39,710 nt of DNA from Myxococcales bacterium. GTDB taxonomy: Bacteria; Myxococcota_A; Polyangia; Polyangiales; Polyangiaceae. The stretch lies in the NCBI GenBank assembly GCA_012514535.1, contig JAAZAA010000141.1, positions 1 through 39,710 of the forward strand. The letters are read 5' to 3'. Shown here piece after piece: positions 1 to 8,827 of this stretch. The position numbers were made by a program, and so were the translations under genes. The notes under the pieces were generated by a model. The model did not search any database. It was given only the letters and a program-made list of their open reading frames with translations, and was not told where the DNA came from. The first letter of the stretch is position 1. Each line of letters begins with the position of its first letter.

Positions 1-7
1 GGCCCGA

Positions 8-499
8 TCAGGGCTCTTCCGCGCTGACGATGTCGTCCCGCTTGCGGATGGGCGCCAAGGGCGGCAGCTCGAGGGCCACGCGCCAGGCGTCGTCCTCACG
101 GACGCAGCGCACCCGATACTGCCCCTGCGCCGGATCGTCTCCGCGCACGGTGACCTCCGCCCAGTCGCCGTCGATGCGGCTCGTGTAGCTCCTCGGCGTG
201 AGCTGCAACGAAAACCAGGAGGGCGCGAGCATTTCGCCCGGCCGCACCGGGTGACCGGACGCCGCTGCGGCGCGGCGGGCCCGCTCTTCGAGGTTCTCCC
301 GCGCCGGCCCCCAGAGCAGCCCCACCACCGCCTCGCCCCGCGCCGGATCGCCGTGCACGCCCTGCATCGCCGCGATGAACCGCTGCACGACCTCCTCCGG
401 GCCCTGGACGACCTGCTTCTCCTCACAGCCCCCGAGCACGGCGAGGGCCCCGAGAAACACGACCACGCAGGCACGTCGAGCGAGGACCGAGGGACGCAT
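8..499 (-). CDS. Putative small lipoprotein, function unknown
   Basis: A 163-residue protein. The frame stays open upstream of 499, but the ATG at 499 is preferred because it is followed by an Arg-containing n-region, a hydrophobic core and the lipobox LGG-C around residue 24, so the protein is probably a lipid-anchored envelope protein. The mature part starts with an acidic stretch (EEKQVVQGPEEVVQRF) that resembles the start of small DUF4878/SnoaL-like folds: an amphipathic helix followed by strands such as RSYTSRIDGDWAEVTVRG and QYRVRCVREDDAWRVAL. That fold idea is only an impression. It is divergent from the methyltransferase gene with a 110-bp gap in which I see no clear promoter. No catalytic motif is visible. 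Confidence 0.7.
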   Translation of the reverse strand: MRPSVLARRACVVVFLGALAVLGGCEEKQVVQGPEEVVQRFIAAMQGVHGDPARGEAVVGLLWGPARENLEERARRAAAASGHPVRPGEMLAPSWFSLQLTPRSYTSRIDGDWAEVTVRGDDPAQGQYRVRCVREDDAWRVALELPPLAPIRKRDDIVSAEEP

Positions 500-609
500 C
501 GGCCGAAAGGTAGCGTCGTCACGGCGCTCGTCCACGCGCCGAGCCACCGCCCCCGGAGCCGACCCCTCTTTCTTGCCCACTCGCACCTACATCCACGCAC
601 AATGTCGCC

Positions 610-1680
610 GTGGCTGCCTCCTCCTGCCCCCGCCTCCTCTGGCCCACCCGCCCGGACGTCCACGCCCTGCCCCAGGGCCGCCTGCTCCCCAGTGAGGCGC
701 CCGGCGATCCCCGCTGTCGCACGCTCCAGGGGGACAACCTGCTGGGCCTCACGGCGCTGGCCGGCGAGCTCGAAGGGCGGGTGACCCTGGCTTACCTGGA
801 TCCGCCGTTCTTCACGGGGCGGGAGCACCACCGGGTCCACCGCTCCCGGGACCCGAAGACCGGCGAGGTGAACCGCGCCCTGGCACCCGCCTTCGACGAC
901 CGCTGGGACAGCCTCGGTGACTACCTGGCGGCCCTGGCGTCCCGCGTCGAGGCCGCGCGACGGCTGCTGGCGCCCCACGGCAGCCTGGTGCTGCACGTCG
1001 ACCCGAAGACGAGCCACTACGCGAAGGTGCTCTGCGACGAGATCTTCGGGCCCGAGTGCTTCGCGAGCGAGATCGTCTGGCGGTACCGGCGCTGGCCCTC
1101 GAAGACCCGGAACTTCCAGCGGATGCACGACGTGCTGCTCCGCTACGTGCGCGATCCCCAGGTCGAACCGCGCTTCAACCAGCTCTACGAGCCCCTGGCC
1201 CCGTCGACCCGGGCCACCTGGGGCGACCGCAAGCAGCGGGCGGTCACCGGCGCGAGCGGACGTCGCGTGCGCTCGAGCACCACGGAGGAGCCCTCCCTCG
1301 GCGCGCCCCTCGGGGACGTGTGGGAGCTCAGCATCGTCGCGCCCGTCGCCCGGGAGCGCACCGGCTACCCCACGCAGAAGCCGGAGTCCTTGCTGCAGCG
1401 GCTCATCGAGGCGTGCACGGATCCGGGCGACCTCGTGCTCGATCCGTACATGGGCAGCGGCACCACCCTGGCCGTCGCGCTGCGCCTCGGTCGGCAGGCG
1501 GTCGGGCTCGACATGGGCGAGGAGGCCCACCGGGTCACCCACGAGCGCCTCGCCGCCCAGGGGATCGTCCCGATCCAGCAGCGCGTGGAGCCCGCCCTCG
1601 CTGCCACCGGCAAGCGCCGGAGCGCCCGCGTCACCGCGCCCCCGCGAGAGCGCCGCACCATCAGCCGCCGCGTGGCGTGA
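610..1680 (+). CDS. Orphan site-specific DNA methyltransferase, beta-class N6-adenine type
   Basis: A 356-residue enzyme predicted to transfer a methyl group from SAM to DNA. Motif IV (DPPF, residues 64-67, in YLDPPFFTG) precedes motif I (DPYMGSGTT, 278-286). That order defines beta-class amino-methyltransferases, and DPP(F/Y) favours N6-adenine over N4-cytosine. The PTQKP motif (254-258), common upstream of motif I in this class, is intact. The middle region (about 155-240) should hold the target-recognition segment. A GTG at 610 is the only reasonable start seen near the beginning of the domain, and no good Shine-Dalgarno sequence precedes it. No restriction endonuclease or specificity subunit lies on either side within the window, so it appears solitary. 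Target sequence unknown. Confidence 0.88.
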   Translation: MAASSCPRLLWPTRPDVHALPQGRLLPSEAPGDPRCRTLQGDNLLGLTALAGELEGRVTLAYLDPPFFTGREHHRVHRSRDPKTGEVNRALAPAFDDRWDSLGDYLAALASRVEAARRLLAPHGSLVLHVDPKTSHYAKVLCDEIFGPECFASEIVWRYRRWPSKTRNFQRMHDVLLRYVRDPQVEPRFNQLYEPLAPSTRATWGDRKQRAVTGASGRRVRSSTTEEPSLGAPLGDVWELSIVAPVARERTGYPTQKPESLLQRLIEACTDPGDLVLDPYMGSGTTLAVALRLGRQAVGLDMGEEAHRVTHERLAAQGIVPIQQRVEPALAATGKRRSARVTAPPRERRTISRRVA

Positions 1681-1748
1681 CCGGTCCCCGCGGGCCCCGG
1701 GACGGCTCGCCCCTTGAACTCCTCCGCACCGTCTCGTACACGCCCCCC

Positions 1749-2666
1749 ATGGGCGGCCGACCACCGCAGCGCCTGCGAGCCCCCGGACTCGCCCTGGCTC
1801 TCCTGACCGTCGCCGCCAGCGCCCGGGGCGACGGCCCGCCCCCCGTGGTGGTGGGCCCCCTCTCCCTCTCCGCCGAGCAGCTCGCGGAGCGGCTCGGGGA
1901 GCTCTCCCCCTTGGAGCTCCGCGCCCACGGCGCCGGCCCCGCGGGGCGTCTCGCCTACGTGCAGCGGGTGATCGTGCCCGAGCTCCTGTTCCAGGCGGAG
2001 GCGGAGCGGCAGAAATTGGCCGAAGAGCCCCACGTCCGCGCCCGGCTCCGGGACGCCTCCTTTCAGGCCCTCGTGGAGCACGAGCGCGCGCAGCTCCCGC
2101 CGCCCACCGACGCGGAGATCGACGCCTACTACGACGCGCAGCGCCGGGACTTCGAGCGCCCCGAGCGCATCCTGCTCTGGCGCATCCTGGTGAGCTCCGA
2201 GGCCCAGGCCCGCGCGGTGATCGAAGCCGCCCGGGGCGCTGGAGGTCCGGAGCGCTGGCGCGCCCTCGCCCGGGAGCAGTCCCTGGACACCGCCACCAAG
2301 GAGCGGGGCGGCGACCTCGGCTTCGTGCACCCGGACGGCCACACGGACGTGCCGGAGCTCCGCGTCGACCCCGCCCTGTTCGAGGCGGCGCGGGGGCTCG
2401 AAGACGGGGAGCTGGTCCCGGAACCCATCGCCGAGGGGGACCACTTCGCCGTGGTGTGGCGGCGCGGCAGCCTCCAGCCGGTGCAGATCCCGAAGGATCG
2501 GGCGCGGCCGACCATCGTGCGCGCGATCCAGGAAAAGAAGCTGGGAGAGCGCATCGACGGGCTCGTGCGCGAGCTCGGGGCCAAGTACGTCACCGAGCGC
2601 CGCGACGAGCTCCTCGAGCACGTCGACGTGCCCCCGTTCCCCCAGAGCCGAGCCGCCGCGCCCTGA
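1749..2666 (+). CDS. Exported parvulin-type peptidyl-prolyl isomerase (SurA/PpiC-like)
   Basis: A 305-residue periplasmic foldase candidate. The ATG at 1749 gives an Arg-rich n-region and a hydrophobic stretch (LALALLTVAASARG, about residues 14-27) typical of a signal peptide; the frame is open upstream but that part reads as shadow sequence. Residues 38-120 resemble the helical chaperone arm of SurA/PrsA proteins. Residues 140-245 form the parvulin domain (ILLWRILVSSEAQA ... GGDLGF ... ALFEAARGLEDGELVPEPI). Only one PpiC domain is present, so it is shorter than Escherichia coli SurA. It begins 68 bp after the methyltransferase gene on the same strand and ends at a strong convergent hairpin. 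Its stop codon sits inside a short 11-bp repeat. Confidence 0.87.
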   Translation: MGGRPPQRLRAPGLALALLTVAASARGDGPPPVVVGPLSLSAEQLAERLGELSPLELRAHGAGPAGRLAYVQRVIVPELLFQAEAERQKLAEEPHVRARLRDASFQALVEHERAQLPPPTDAEIDAYYDAQRRDFERPERILLWRILVSSEAQARAVIEAARGAGGPERWRALAREQSLDTATKERGGDLGFVHPDGHTDVPELRVDPALFEAARGLEDGELVPEPIAEGDHFAVVWRRGSLQPVQIPKDRARPTIVRAIQEKKLGERIDGLVRELGAKYVTERRDELLEHVDVPPFPQSRAAAP

Positions 2667-2692
2667 ACCAGCCCTGAACTGGCCCTGGAGCA
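2660..2692. repeat. Three 11-bp tandem units spanning a stop codon
   Basis: Units GCCCTGAACCA, GCCCTGAACTG and GCCCTGGAGCA follow one another without gap. The first unit contains the TGA stop of the PPIase gene (2664-2666); the second repeats a TGA out of the coding context. This is one of several gene ends in the window where the stop codon lies within a reiterated module. Confidence 0.75.
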
Positions 2693-2700
2693 GCCGCACA

Positions 2701-2723
2701 CCTCCGCGAGCCCGTCGCGGAGG
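2701..2723. terminator. Bidirectional hairpin terminator between convergent genes
   Basis: A perfect 9-bp inverted repeat (CCTCCGCGA / TCGCGGAGG) with a 5-nt loop lies between the convergent PPIase gene and the small membrane-protein gene ending at 2729. There is no U-tract, as is common in very GC-rich genomes, so it may act as a transcript-end barrier rather than a classic intrinsic terminator. Confidence 0.65.
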
Positions 2724-2728
2724 CGCGC

Positions 2729-3152
2729 TCAGTCCATCTTCGGGAGCTCCCAGCCGAGCTGCTTGAGGATGGCTCGAAAGTTCGCCTCCTCCTCCCGGGC
2801 GCGGGACAGCAACACGAGGAAGCGCTTGTATTCCTTCTTGGTGGCCGCCTCCGCCGCGCGCTCGTAGGCCTCCAACACGAGGATGAGGTGCGGGTGCGCT
2901 TGCGCCACCTCCGACGGCACGTGCATGCCCCGGGCCACCTGGAGGCGCCCGTCGGCGAGCTTGTGCACCAGCCGAGCGAGCTCCACGTCGTGCAGGCGCT
3001 TGCGCAACACCTCCGACTCGCGCCGCGCCTCCGTCACGAGGAGCCCCGCGCTCGTCAGGTACGTGCCCGCCAGCGCCGGGATCGCGCAGAACAACGCCGC
3101 CCCGACGACGGCGGCGCCCAGCCTCAGCGCGTGACGGCGGGAGACCGTCGCC

Positions 3153-3175
<23 letters not shown>
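2729..3175 (-). CDS. Small membrane-anchored protein of unknown function, overlaps rnc
   Basis: A protein of 148 residues from ATG 3175 or 146 from ATG 3169. It has one hydrophobic segment (about residues 16-40, LGAAVVGAALFCAIPALAG) that could be an uncleaved anchor or signal peptide; no lipobox Cys is visible. The rest is highly charged and helical (RRESEVLRKRLHDVELARL; EAYERAAEAATKKEYKRF; SRAREEEANFRAIL), suggesting a helical bundle or coiled coil. The start overlaps the 3' end of rnc by about 20 bp in another frame (the GATGACGATG region), so translation is probably coupled to RNase III. I do not recognise the family. Confidence 0.7.
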
Positions 3176-3896
<721 letters not shown>

Positions 3897-4016
3897 CGGG
3901 GTGAGGAGACTAGCCCAGCGCTCCCGCCGCCGCACAGCGCTCCAGAGCGCCGCGAGCGCGACGCCCGCAGCGGCGCTCTCCGCTACGGCCCCGTGCCCGG
4001 CGCCCCTGCCCACCAA

Positions 4017-4042
4017 CCCGTACCTGGCGCCCGTACCTGGCG
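4017..4042. repeat. 13-bp tandem duplication in the rnc upstream gap
   Basis: CCCGTACCTGGCG occurs twice in direct succession in the 225-bp divergent gap between rnc (minus) and the zinc-ribbon gene (plus). The rest of the gap is GC-rich with several GGCGCC-type palindromic bits and no recognisable promoter. Confidence 0.6.
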
Positions 4043-4121
4043 CCCCACCGTGTCCGGCGGTCCGTACGCGGCGGCGCCGTGCCCCGGCGACCGCGAGCCC
4101 CTATCATGGGCCGCTCCTCCC

Positions 4122-4772
4122 ATGGCGCGCCTCCTCGCCTGTCCCTTTTGCCGAGAGCTCTTCGACGACCGCGAAGCGAGCCGCTGCCCCCAGTGCGACC
4201 TCCCCCTGGTGCCCATGGAGCGGCTCCCCCTCTCTGCGGAGGCCCTCGAGGAGCAAGGGGCCCCTGAGCTCCCTCCCGAATACCGTCCCCTCGGCACCTG
4301 GTTCCTCGGCCGTGGTCGGGGCGCCCTGCTGGCCCTCGCCGTCGCGGGAGCGGTGCTCTTCTTCATGCCCTGGGTCGAGCTGACCCGCGCCCACGAGGTG
4401 ACCCTCCGCGGTTACGACCTGGCCCGCGGCAACGCCCCCTGGCTCTGGGGCGGCGCCATCGGCTGGTTCTTGCTGATCCCGCTGCTCCTCTCCCGCCGCA
4501 CCATCGCGGATCTGCGCGGGGTGCGGGTGATCGCCGCGACCTTCTCCGCCATGACCCTCGGCGAGGCGGTGATGTTGCTCCTCCGCCCGCCCGCCGAGCA
4601 CGGCTACGTCAGCTACGGCCTGGAGTACACCTGGGGGCTCTACGGGAGCGCCCTCGTGAGCGCCGCCGCGATCGCCGTCGCGGTGCGCCTCGGAGGGCGC
4701 CTCGAGGATCTGCGGGATCTGCCCCCGGAGGACGTGGAGTCCAGCGGCCCCAAGAAGCGCGTGCTCCACTGA
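4122..4772 (+). CDS. Zinc-ribbon membrane protein, function unknown
   Basis: A 216-residue protein. The ATG at 4122 is followed directly by a treble-clef/zinc-ribbon signature, CPFC (residues 7-10) and CPQC (about 22-25), facing the cytoplasm. Four hydrophobic segments follow: LLALAVAGAVLFFMPWV (about 70-86), WLWGGAIGWFLLIPLLL (about 108-124), VIAATFSAMTLGEAVMLLL (about 136-154) and YGSALVSAAAIAVAVRL (about 171-187). The C-terminus is polar and charged. Zinc-ribbon plus small multi-span architecture is common among uncharacterised myxobacterial membrane proteins; no enzymatic motif is visible. It converges on the outer-membrane protein gene. Confidence 0.78.
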   Translation: MARLLACPFCRELFDDREASRCPQCDLPLVPMERLPLSAEALEEQGAPELPPEYRPLGTWFLGRGRGALLALAVAGAVLFFMPWVELTRAHEVTLRGYDLARGNAPWLWGGAIGWFLLIPLLLSRRTIADLRGVRVIAATFSAMTLGEAVMLLLRPPAEHGYVSYGLEYTWGLYGSALVSAAAIAVAVRLGGRLEDLRDLPPEDVESSGPKKRVLH

Positions 4773-4796
4773 CGCCGCCGCTCCCGCGCTGGCGTC
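4771..4796. terminator. Weak inverted repeat between convergent genes
   Basis: GACGCC and GGCGTC form a 6-bp stem separated by 14 nt at the 3' end of the zinc-ribbon gene, overlapping its stop codon region. It is the only dyad seen in the 44-bp convergent gap and could reduce read-through. No U-tract. Confidence 0.3.
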
Positions 4797-4816
4797 GTCG
4801 GAAACACACCCCTCCC

Positions 4817-5881
4817 TCAAAAGCGCAGCCCGGCGTCGAGGGCGAAGCCCCACTGCCGCGACTCGCCCCGCAGCGCGGCCCGCGTCGCCTCGCTGCTCTG
4901 GCCCTGATGGGGCTCCGTCAGATCGACCAGGATCTGCGCGGAGAAGCTCAACAGCTCGTACTGCACGCTCCCGCCGACGGAGACCCGCGGTCGCCGCACC
5001 CGCACGGAGCCGAACTGGACGTCGTGCGCGAAATCCGCCGGCGATCCCCCCGCGCAGCTCGGCCCCCCATCCCAGGGCTCACCGGGCGTCGCCGCGGGAT
5101 CCCCGGGCAGAGAGGCCCCTCGCTGCTCGCACTCCCGGACGGCGTCCGTCGCCGGGGTCAGGTCCACGATCCCCGAGTCGCCGAAGATCCACAGGTATTG
5201 CAGGCCCGCCCAGGGCGTCACCACCATCTCGTCCCGGAGGGGGATGGGTTTGGAGAGCTTCAAGTCCGCGGCCACCACCGTCAGCTGCATCTGGGCGGAG
5301 CCCGTGGTGGTCCGCACCCCGCCGCCGAGGGAGAGGTCGGGCACGTACCCGAGGGCGCCCTTCCGGAAGCCCTCGAGGAGGGCCCAGCGCCCGTCCACGC
5401 CGCCGCTGAGGAAGCTCGTCTGGGGCATGAAGCCGACCTGCCCGGAGAGCTCGATCCCTGCGCCGAACCCCTTCCGGAGGCGCAAGGAGTAGAGCTGCAG
5501 CATGCCCGCGGGGTCGTCGTTGCGGGAGGCGCCGTCCGCGCCACGGGTGCCCGCCCGCCAGTATTCGGCGTCCGCGTCGATGCTGGTGAAGGAGCCCTCC
5601 AGGGACACCTGGAAGCCCGCGATGCCCGTGGTGCGGGCGGGGTTCAGGGCCGTGGGAGCGAAGGCCGTGCCGAGCTGGTTCACCAGACGCGTGAAGGCGG
5701 CGCGATCCGGGCGACAGGGCCCGCCCGCGGGATCGATGGCGCCTCCGGCGGTGCGGCACTCGGGGTTCGCCACGAGGCGCTCGAGCGCCGGATCCATCGA
5801 CCCCGCGCTGGCGACAGCGGCCGTGAGCGTCGCCCAGCCGAAGGAGCACAGGGCGAACCAGGGAGCGAAGCGCGTGCCCAT
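4817..5881 (-). CDS. Putative outer-membrane beta-barrel protein
   Basis: A 354-residue protein with a signal peptide (hydrophobic stretch to about residue 26, ending VASAG). The mature protein shows alternating amphipathic strands (GIAGFQVSLEGSFTSID, MLQLYSLRLRKGFGAGIELSGQVGFMP, VRTTTGSAQMQLTVVAADLKL, VSVGGSVQYELLSFSAQILVDL) and ends in FALDAGLRF. A terminal Phe is the classic BAM insertion signal. Cysteines occur in two loop regions (CRTAGGAIDPAGGPC; CEQRG and PSC) and could pair extracellularly. Substrate unknown. It is divergent from trmL with an 88-bp gap. Confidence 0.75.
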   Translation of the reverse strand: MGTRFAPWFALCSFGWATLTAAVASAGSMDPALERLVANPECRTAGGAIDPAGGPCRPDRAAFTRLVNQLGTAFAPTALNPARTTGIAGFQVSLEGSFTSIDADAEYWRAGTRGADGASRNDDPAGMLQLYSLRLRKGFGAGIELSGQVGFMPQTSFLSGGVDGRWALLEGFRKGALGYVPDLSLGGGVRTTTGSAQMQLTVVAADLKLSKPIPLRDEMVVTPWAGLQYLWIFGDSGIVDLTPATDAVRECEQRGASLPGDPAATPGEPWDGGPSCAGGSPADFAHDVQFGSVRVRRPRVSVGGSVQYELLSFSAQILVDLTEPHQGQSSEATRAALRGESRQWGFALDAGLRF

Positions 5882-5969
5882 GAGTCGACGAACCGCCGGG
5901 CGAGGCTACGTGTCCCGCTGCGAGCGCGTCAAGAATCGCCAGGGGGCGGCGCCGGACGCGTCGGCTGCT

Positions 5970-6599
5970 ATGAGGCGCCCCGTGACGGACACGCCGCGCT
6001 CGAACGAAGCAGGCCCCCCAGCGCGAACCGATGCACCCGGCGAGGCGCGGATCCACACACGCTTGCGGGCGCCCGCTCGGCGAAACCCCTTCCACATCGC
6101 GCTGGTGGAGCCGGAGATCCCTCCCAACACCGGCAACATCGCCCGGCTCTGCGCCGCCACCTGCTGTCCGCTCCACCTGATCGGGCCCCTCGGGTTCCGC
6201 ATCGACGACAAGGCCGTACGTCGGGCGGGCCTCGACTACTGGCATCTGGTCACGGTCGAGCAGCACGCCACCCTCGAGGCCCTGGAGGCGCGCCGGGGAC
6301 CCGAGGCCCGCAGCTGGCTCTTCACGGGGAAGGCGTCCCGCAGCTACCTCGAAGTCGATTTCGCGCTGGGGGACCTCCTGGTGTTCGGCAAGGAGAGCGT
6401 GGGCTTGCCCGACGCTCTCCTCGAGGCGCACCCGGAGCGCTGCGTCGGCATCCCGACCCTGGGCGCCGTGCGCTCGCTCAACCTCGCCAACTCCGTCGCG
6501 ATCGTCCTGTTCGAGGCCCTGCGCCAGACGGGCTGCCTCGATCTCACCCAGCCCGGCCCCGGCGCCCTCTCCCCATCCGGCGACGACGCGCTCGCCTGA
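5970..6599 (+). CDS. trmL: tRNA (cytidine/uridine-34 2'-O)-methyltransferase, SPOUT family
   Basis: A 209-residue SAM-dependent enzyme of the TrmH/SpoU superfamily that methylates the wobble ribose of leucine tRNAs in characterised members. Diagnostic segments: VEPEIPPNTGNIARL (46-60), the RRAGLDYWHL block, the SAM-knot motifs LVFGKESVGLP and IPTLGAVRSLNLANSVAI. The catalytic core starts near residue 40; TrmL proteins are normally about 155-160 residues, so the first 40 residues (from ATG 5970) are an extension, or translation starts later, for example at an in-frame TTG in the sequence preceding RAPARRNPF. It is followed by a hairpin terminator. Confidence 0.9.
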   Translation: MRRPVTDTPRSNEAGPPARTDAPGEARIHTRLRAPARRNPFHIALVEPEIPPNTGNIARLCAATCCPLHLIGPLGFRIDDKAVRRAGLDYWHLVTVEQHATLEALEARRGPEARSWLFTGKASRSYLEVDFALGDLLVFGKESVGLPDALLEAHPERCVGIPTLGAVRSLNLANSVAIVLFEALRQTGCLDLTQPGPGALSPSGDDALA

Positions 6600-6601
6600 T
6601 C

Positions 6602-6618
6602 CCCAGCGGCGCGCTGGG
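6602..6618. terminator. Hairpin terminator between trmL and the kinase gene
   Basis: A perfect 7-bp stem CCCAGCG / CGCTGGG with a 3-nt loop lies immediately after the trmL stop, followed by a pyrimidine-rich TTCCCTCTT run. The convergent histidine kinase gene ends 8 bp further on, so the element could serve both transcripts. Confidence 0.55.
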
Positions 6619-6625
6619 TTCCCTC

Positions 6626-8041
6626 TTAGACACCGCTCCCTTCGCTCGCGGACGTCTTCGGCACGCTCGGCAACCAGACGACGAAGCGGGCGCCCCGCGC
6701 GTAGCTCGTGTCCAGCGAGACGTCGCCGCCGTGATTCCGCGCGATCTCCCGGGCGATGGTCAGCCCGAGCCCCGCGCCGGACGCGGCCTCCCCTTGATCC
6801 TTCGAGCCCCGGAAGAAGGGCTCGAAGATACTCCCGCGCTCCTCCGGCGGGACCCCGCGCCCTTCGTCTTCGACCGCGAGCCCCACACGCGCCCCCTCAC
6901 GGGTCACCCACAGATCGACCGCACCGCCCGCTCGGGTACGGGTCACGGCGTTGTCCACCAGGTTGCGCAGCGCCCGGGCCAGCTCGCTGGGAGATCCGGA
7001 CAGACAACGCTCCTCCGTCCCCTCCCCGAGGTGCAGCCGCACGCTCACGCCCCGGTCCGTCGCGGCCCCTTGCACGAGGTGCAGGGTGTCACGGGCGACC
7101 TCCGCCGGGGACACGAGCTCGTCGGGGCGGGCGCCCTCGGGCTTGGCCTGGGTCCGCGCCAGCACCAACAGCTCCTCCGCCACGGCGGCCAGCGCCTCGA
7201 CGTCTCCGAGGGCCTGCTCGATGGCGGTCCGATATTCTGCGGCGGAGCGCTCGCGACGCAGCGCCAGCTGCAGCTCCCCGCGGATCGTCGCGAGGGGAGA
7301 GCGGAGCTCGTGGGCCGCGTGCGACACGAAGGTGCGCTGGGACACGACCAGCGCGCCGAGCTGGTCGATCATGTGGTCGATGTCCGCCGCGAGCCGGCGC
7401 GTCTCCGTCGCCCCGCCCGTCGGCCCCACGCGCGCCGCCAAGTCGCCCTCCGCCACGGCGCGCGCCACCGACGCGACCGCCTGGACGTCCCGGGACATCC
7501 GCTTCGCGATCCAGCTGGCGACGACGCTGGCGAGCAGGGTGGCGGCCAGGAAGACGACGCTCGCGGCCCGGTTCAAGAACCGCCACTCGGAGTCGATGGT
7601 GGCCCGGGAGATCGCGTAGAGCAGCACCCGCCCCTCGGATCCCACCGGCAACACCACGCCGCGCATGTCCCGCTGCCCCTCCGAAAAATCGACGAACACC
7701 CCCTCCGCGGTGGGGACCCGGGCCTCCGGCCACTCGTCCAAGGGTGGGGGCGCCGGGTGGAACCCGGAGAACTCGAGCGCGCGGCCGTCCGCCCCGTAGA
7801 GCGCAACGAAGCGCGGCGTCGGCTCGGCCCGCTCCGGGGTCACCTCGAAGGCCTCCTCGACGGAGCTCAGGTGCTCGGAGCGCGCGCGCTCGACGAGGGA
7901 CTGGCCTCGGATCAGCAGGATCCGGTCCAGCTCGCGCCGCTCGGATCGATAGACGCTCAGCGAGACGGCGAAGAAGGACGTGGCCAGGGTCACGGCGGTG
8001 ATCGTCGTCACCGCCAGCGTGACTCGAGTCGCGAGCTTCAT
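6626..8041 (-). CDS. Membrane sensor histidine kinase of the efflux locus
   Basis: A 471-residue kinase. The ATG at 8041 overlaps the response-regulator stop (ATGA), indicating translational coupling. Order: TM1 (about 8-30), periplasmic sensor region (about 31-155), TM2 (about 158-178), HAMP (about 178-230), HisKA with the phosphorylated His in HAAHELRSPL (H244), and HATPase_c with the N box (NLVDNAV, N364), G1 box EDEGRGVP (391-398), F box IFEPFF and G2 box GAGLGLTIA (422-430). The periplasmic domain is short and shows no obvious metal-binding cluster of His/Cys/Met. Gene order next to an RND adaptor and pump matches CusS/CzcS-type metal-responsive systems; the ligand itself is inferred. 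Confidence 0.92.
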   Translation of the reverse strand: MKLATRVTLAVTTITAVTLATSFFAVSLSVYRSERRELDRILLIRGQSLVERARSEHLSSVEEAFEVTPERAEPTPRFVALYGADGRALEFSGFHPAPPPLDEWPEARVPTAEGVFVDFSEGQRDMRGVVLPVGSEGRVLLYAISRATIDSEWRFLNRAASVVFLAATLLASVVASWIAKRMSRDVQAVASVARAVAEGDLAARVGPTGGATETRRLAADIDHMIDQLGALVVSQRTFVSHAAHELRSPLATIRGELQLALRRERSAAEYRTAIEQALGDVEALAAVAEELLVLARTQAKPEGARPDELVSPAEVARDTLHLVQGAATDRGVSVRLHLGEGTEERCLSGSPSELARALRNLVDNAVTRTRAGGAVDLWVTREGARVGLAVEDEGRGVPPEERGSIFEPFFRGSKDQGEAASGAGLGLTIAREIARNHGGDVSLDTSYARGARFVVWLPSVPKTSASEGSGV

Positions 8042-8700
8042 GGCGCCTCGAGACGGTATCCTATACCTCTCACGGTCACGATCATCGAGCCGTGGGCGCC
8101 GAGCTTCTCCCGCAGGTTCCTGACGTGGACCTCGACCACGTTGGACTTCGTGTCGAAGCTCACCTCCCACACCTTCGAGAGCAGCTCCGTCCGGGACACC
8201 ACGCGCCCCGCCTGAGCGGCGAGGTACGCGATCAGGGAGAACTCACGGGGCGTCAGCGACACGCGCGCCCCCTCGAGGAGCACCCTGCGCTCCCGCCGAT
8301 CCACGACCAGCGGGCCCACGCGGACCGTCCCCTCGCCGCCCTTCCCGCGGCGCGCCAGCGCCCGGACCCGCGCGAGGAACTCACCGAGATCGAAGGGTTT
8401 CGTCAGATAATCGTCGGCGCCCGCGTCGAGGCCCGCGACCCGCTCCGGGACGTCTCCCCGCGCCGTGAGCATCAGGATGCCCACCTGGCTCCCCAGCGCC
8501 CGCAGCCTGCGACACACGGACAAACCGTCCAGCTCCGGGAGCATCCAATCCAAGACGATCAGGTCGTAGGCGATCTCCTGCGCTTGCTCGAGGGCGGTCG
8601 TCCCGTCCGTCACCACGTCGACGACGTAACCCTCTTCGGTCAGCGCGCGCGTCAGGAAGCTCGCGAGCTTTCTGTTGTCCTCGACGATCAGGATCTTCAT
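8038..8700 (-). CDS. OmpR/PhoB-family response regulator of the efflux locus
   Basis: A 220-residue transcription factor, starting at ATG 8700 (MKILIVEDN), which fits the family start exactly. The receiver domain has the acidic pair (E7, D8), phosphoacceptor D51 (VLDWMLPELDG), the Thr of LMLTARGD and K101 (LTKPF). The C-terminal winged helix (about 128-218) contains SLTPREFSLIAYLAAQAG and NVVEVHVRNLREKLG. Its stop overlaps the kinase start. It should bind tandem direct repeats spaced by one helical turn; such a repeat lies just upstream (8744-8760), so autoregulation and control of the divergent pump genes are likely. Confidence 0.94.
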   Translation of the reverse strand: MKILIVEDNRKLASFLTRALTEEGYVVDVVTDGTTALEQAQEIAYDLIVLDWMLPELDGLSVCRRLRALGSQVGILMLTARGDVPERVAGLDAGADDYLTKPFDLGEFLARVRALARRGKGGEGTVRVGPLVVDRRERRVLLEGARVSLTPREFSLIAYLAAQAGRVVSRTELLSKVWEVSFDTKSNVVEVHVRNLREKLGAHGSMIVTVRGIGYRLEAP

Positions 8701-8732
8701 TCTCGGCGGAAGCCTCTCCCCGGAAGAGCTCA

Positions 8733-8761
8733 CATGAAGGAATCTTCATCTTTCCTTCATG
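8733..8761. promoter_or_regulatory. Phased CTTCAT element, candidate regulator binding site
   Basis: CTTCAT occurs at 8744-8749 and 8755-8760 on the plus strand, 11 bp apart start to start, the spacing favoured by OmpR/PhoB dimers. The outer arms also form a perfect 10-bp inverted repeat: CATGAAGGAA (8733-8742) and TTCCTTCATG (8752-8761). The element is AT-rich in an otherwise very GC-rich window and lies in the divergent gap between the response-regulator gene and the adaptor gene. Confidence 0.6.
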
Positions 8762-8827
8762 AAACCGCAGCGTACCCTCCGTATCTTCGATGCGCACATG
8801 CCGCCACTTTCCGGAGACATGCGCGCG

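Noticed and set aside
2660-2723. Insertion-sequence end or attachment site
   Set aside because: No transposase or integrase in the window and no target duplication; the dyad fits a convergent terminator.
4907-8215. An 1102-codon plus-strand open frame across four recognised genes
   Set aside because: It overlaps the barrel protein, trmL and the histidine kinase in wrong frames and reads as Arg/Pro/His-rich shadow sequence.
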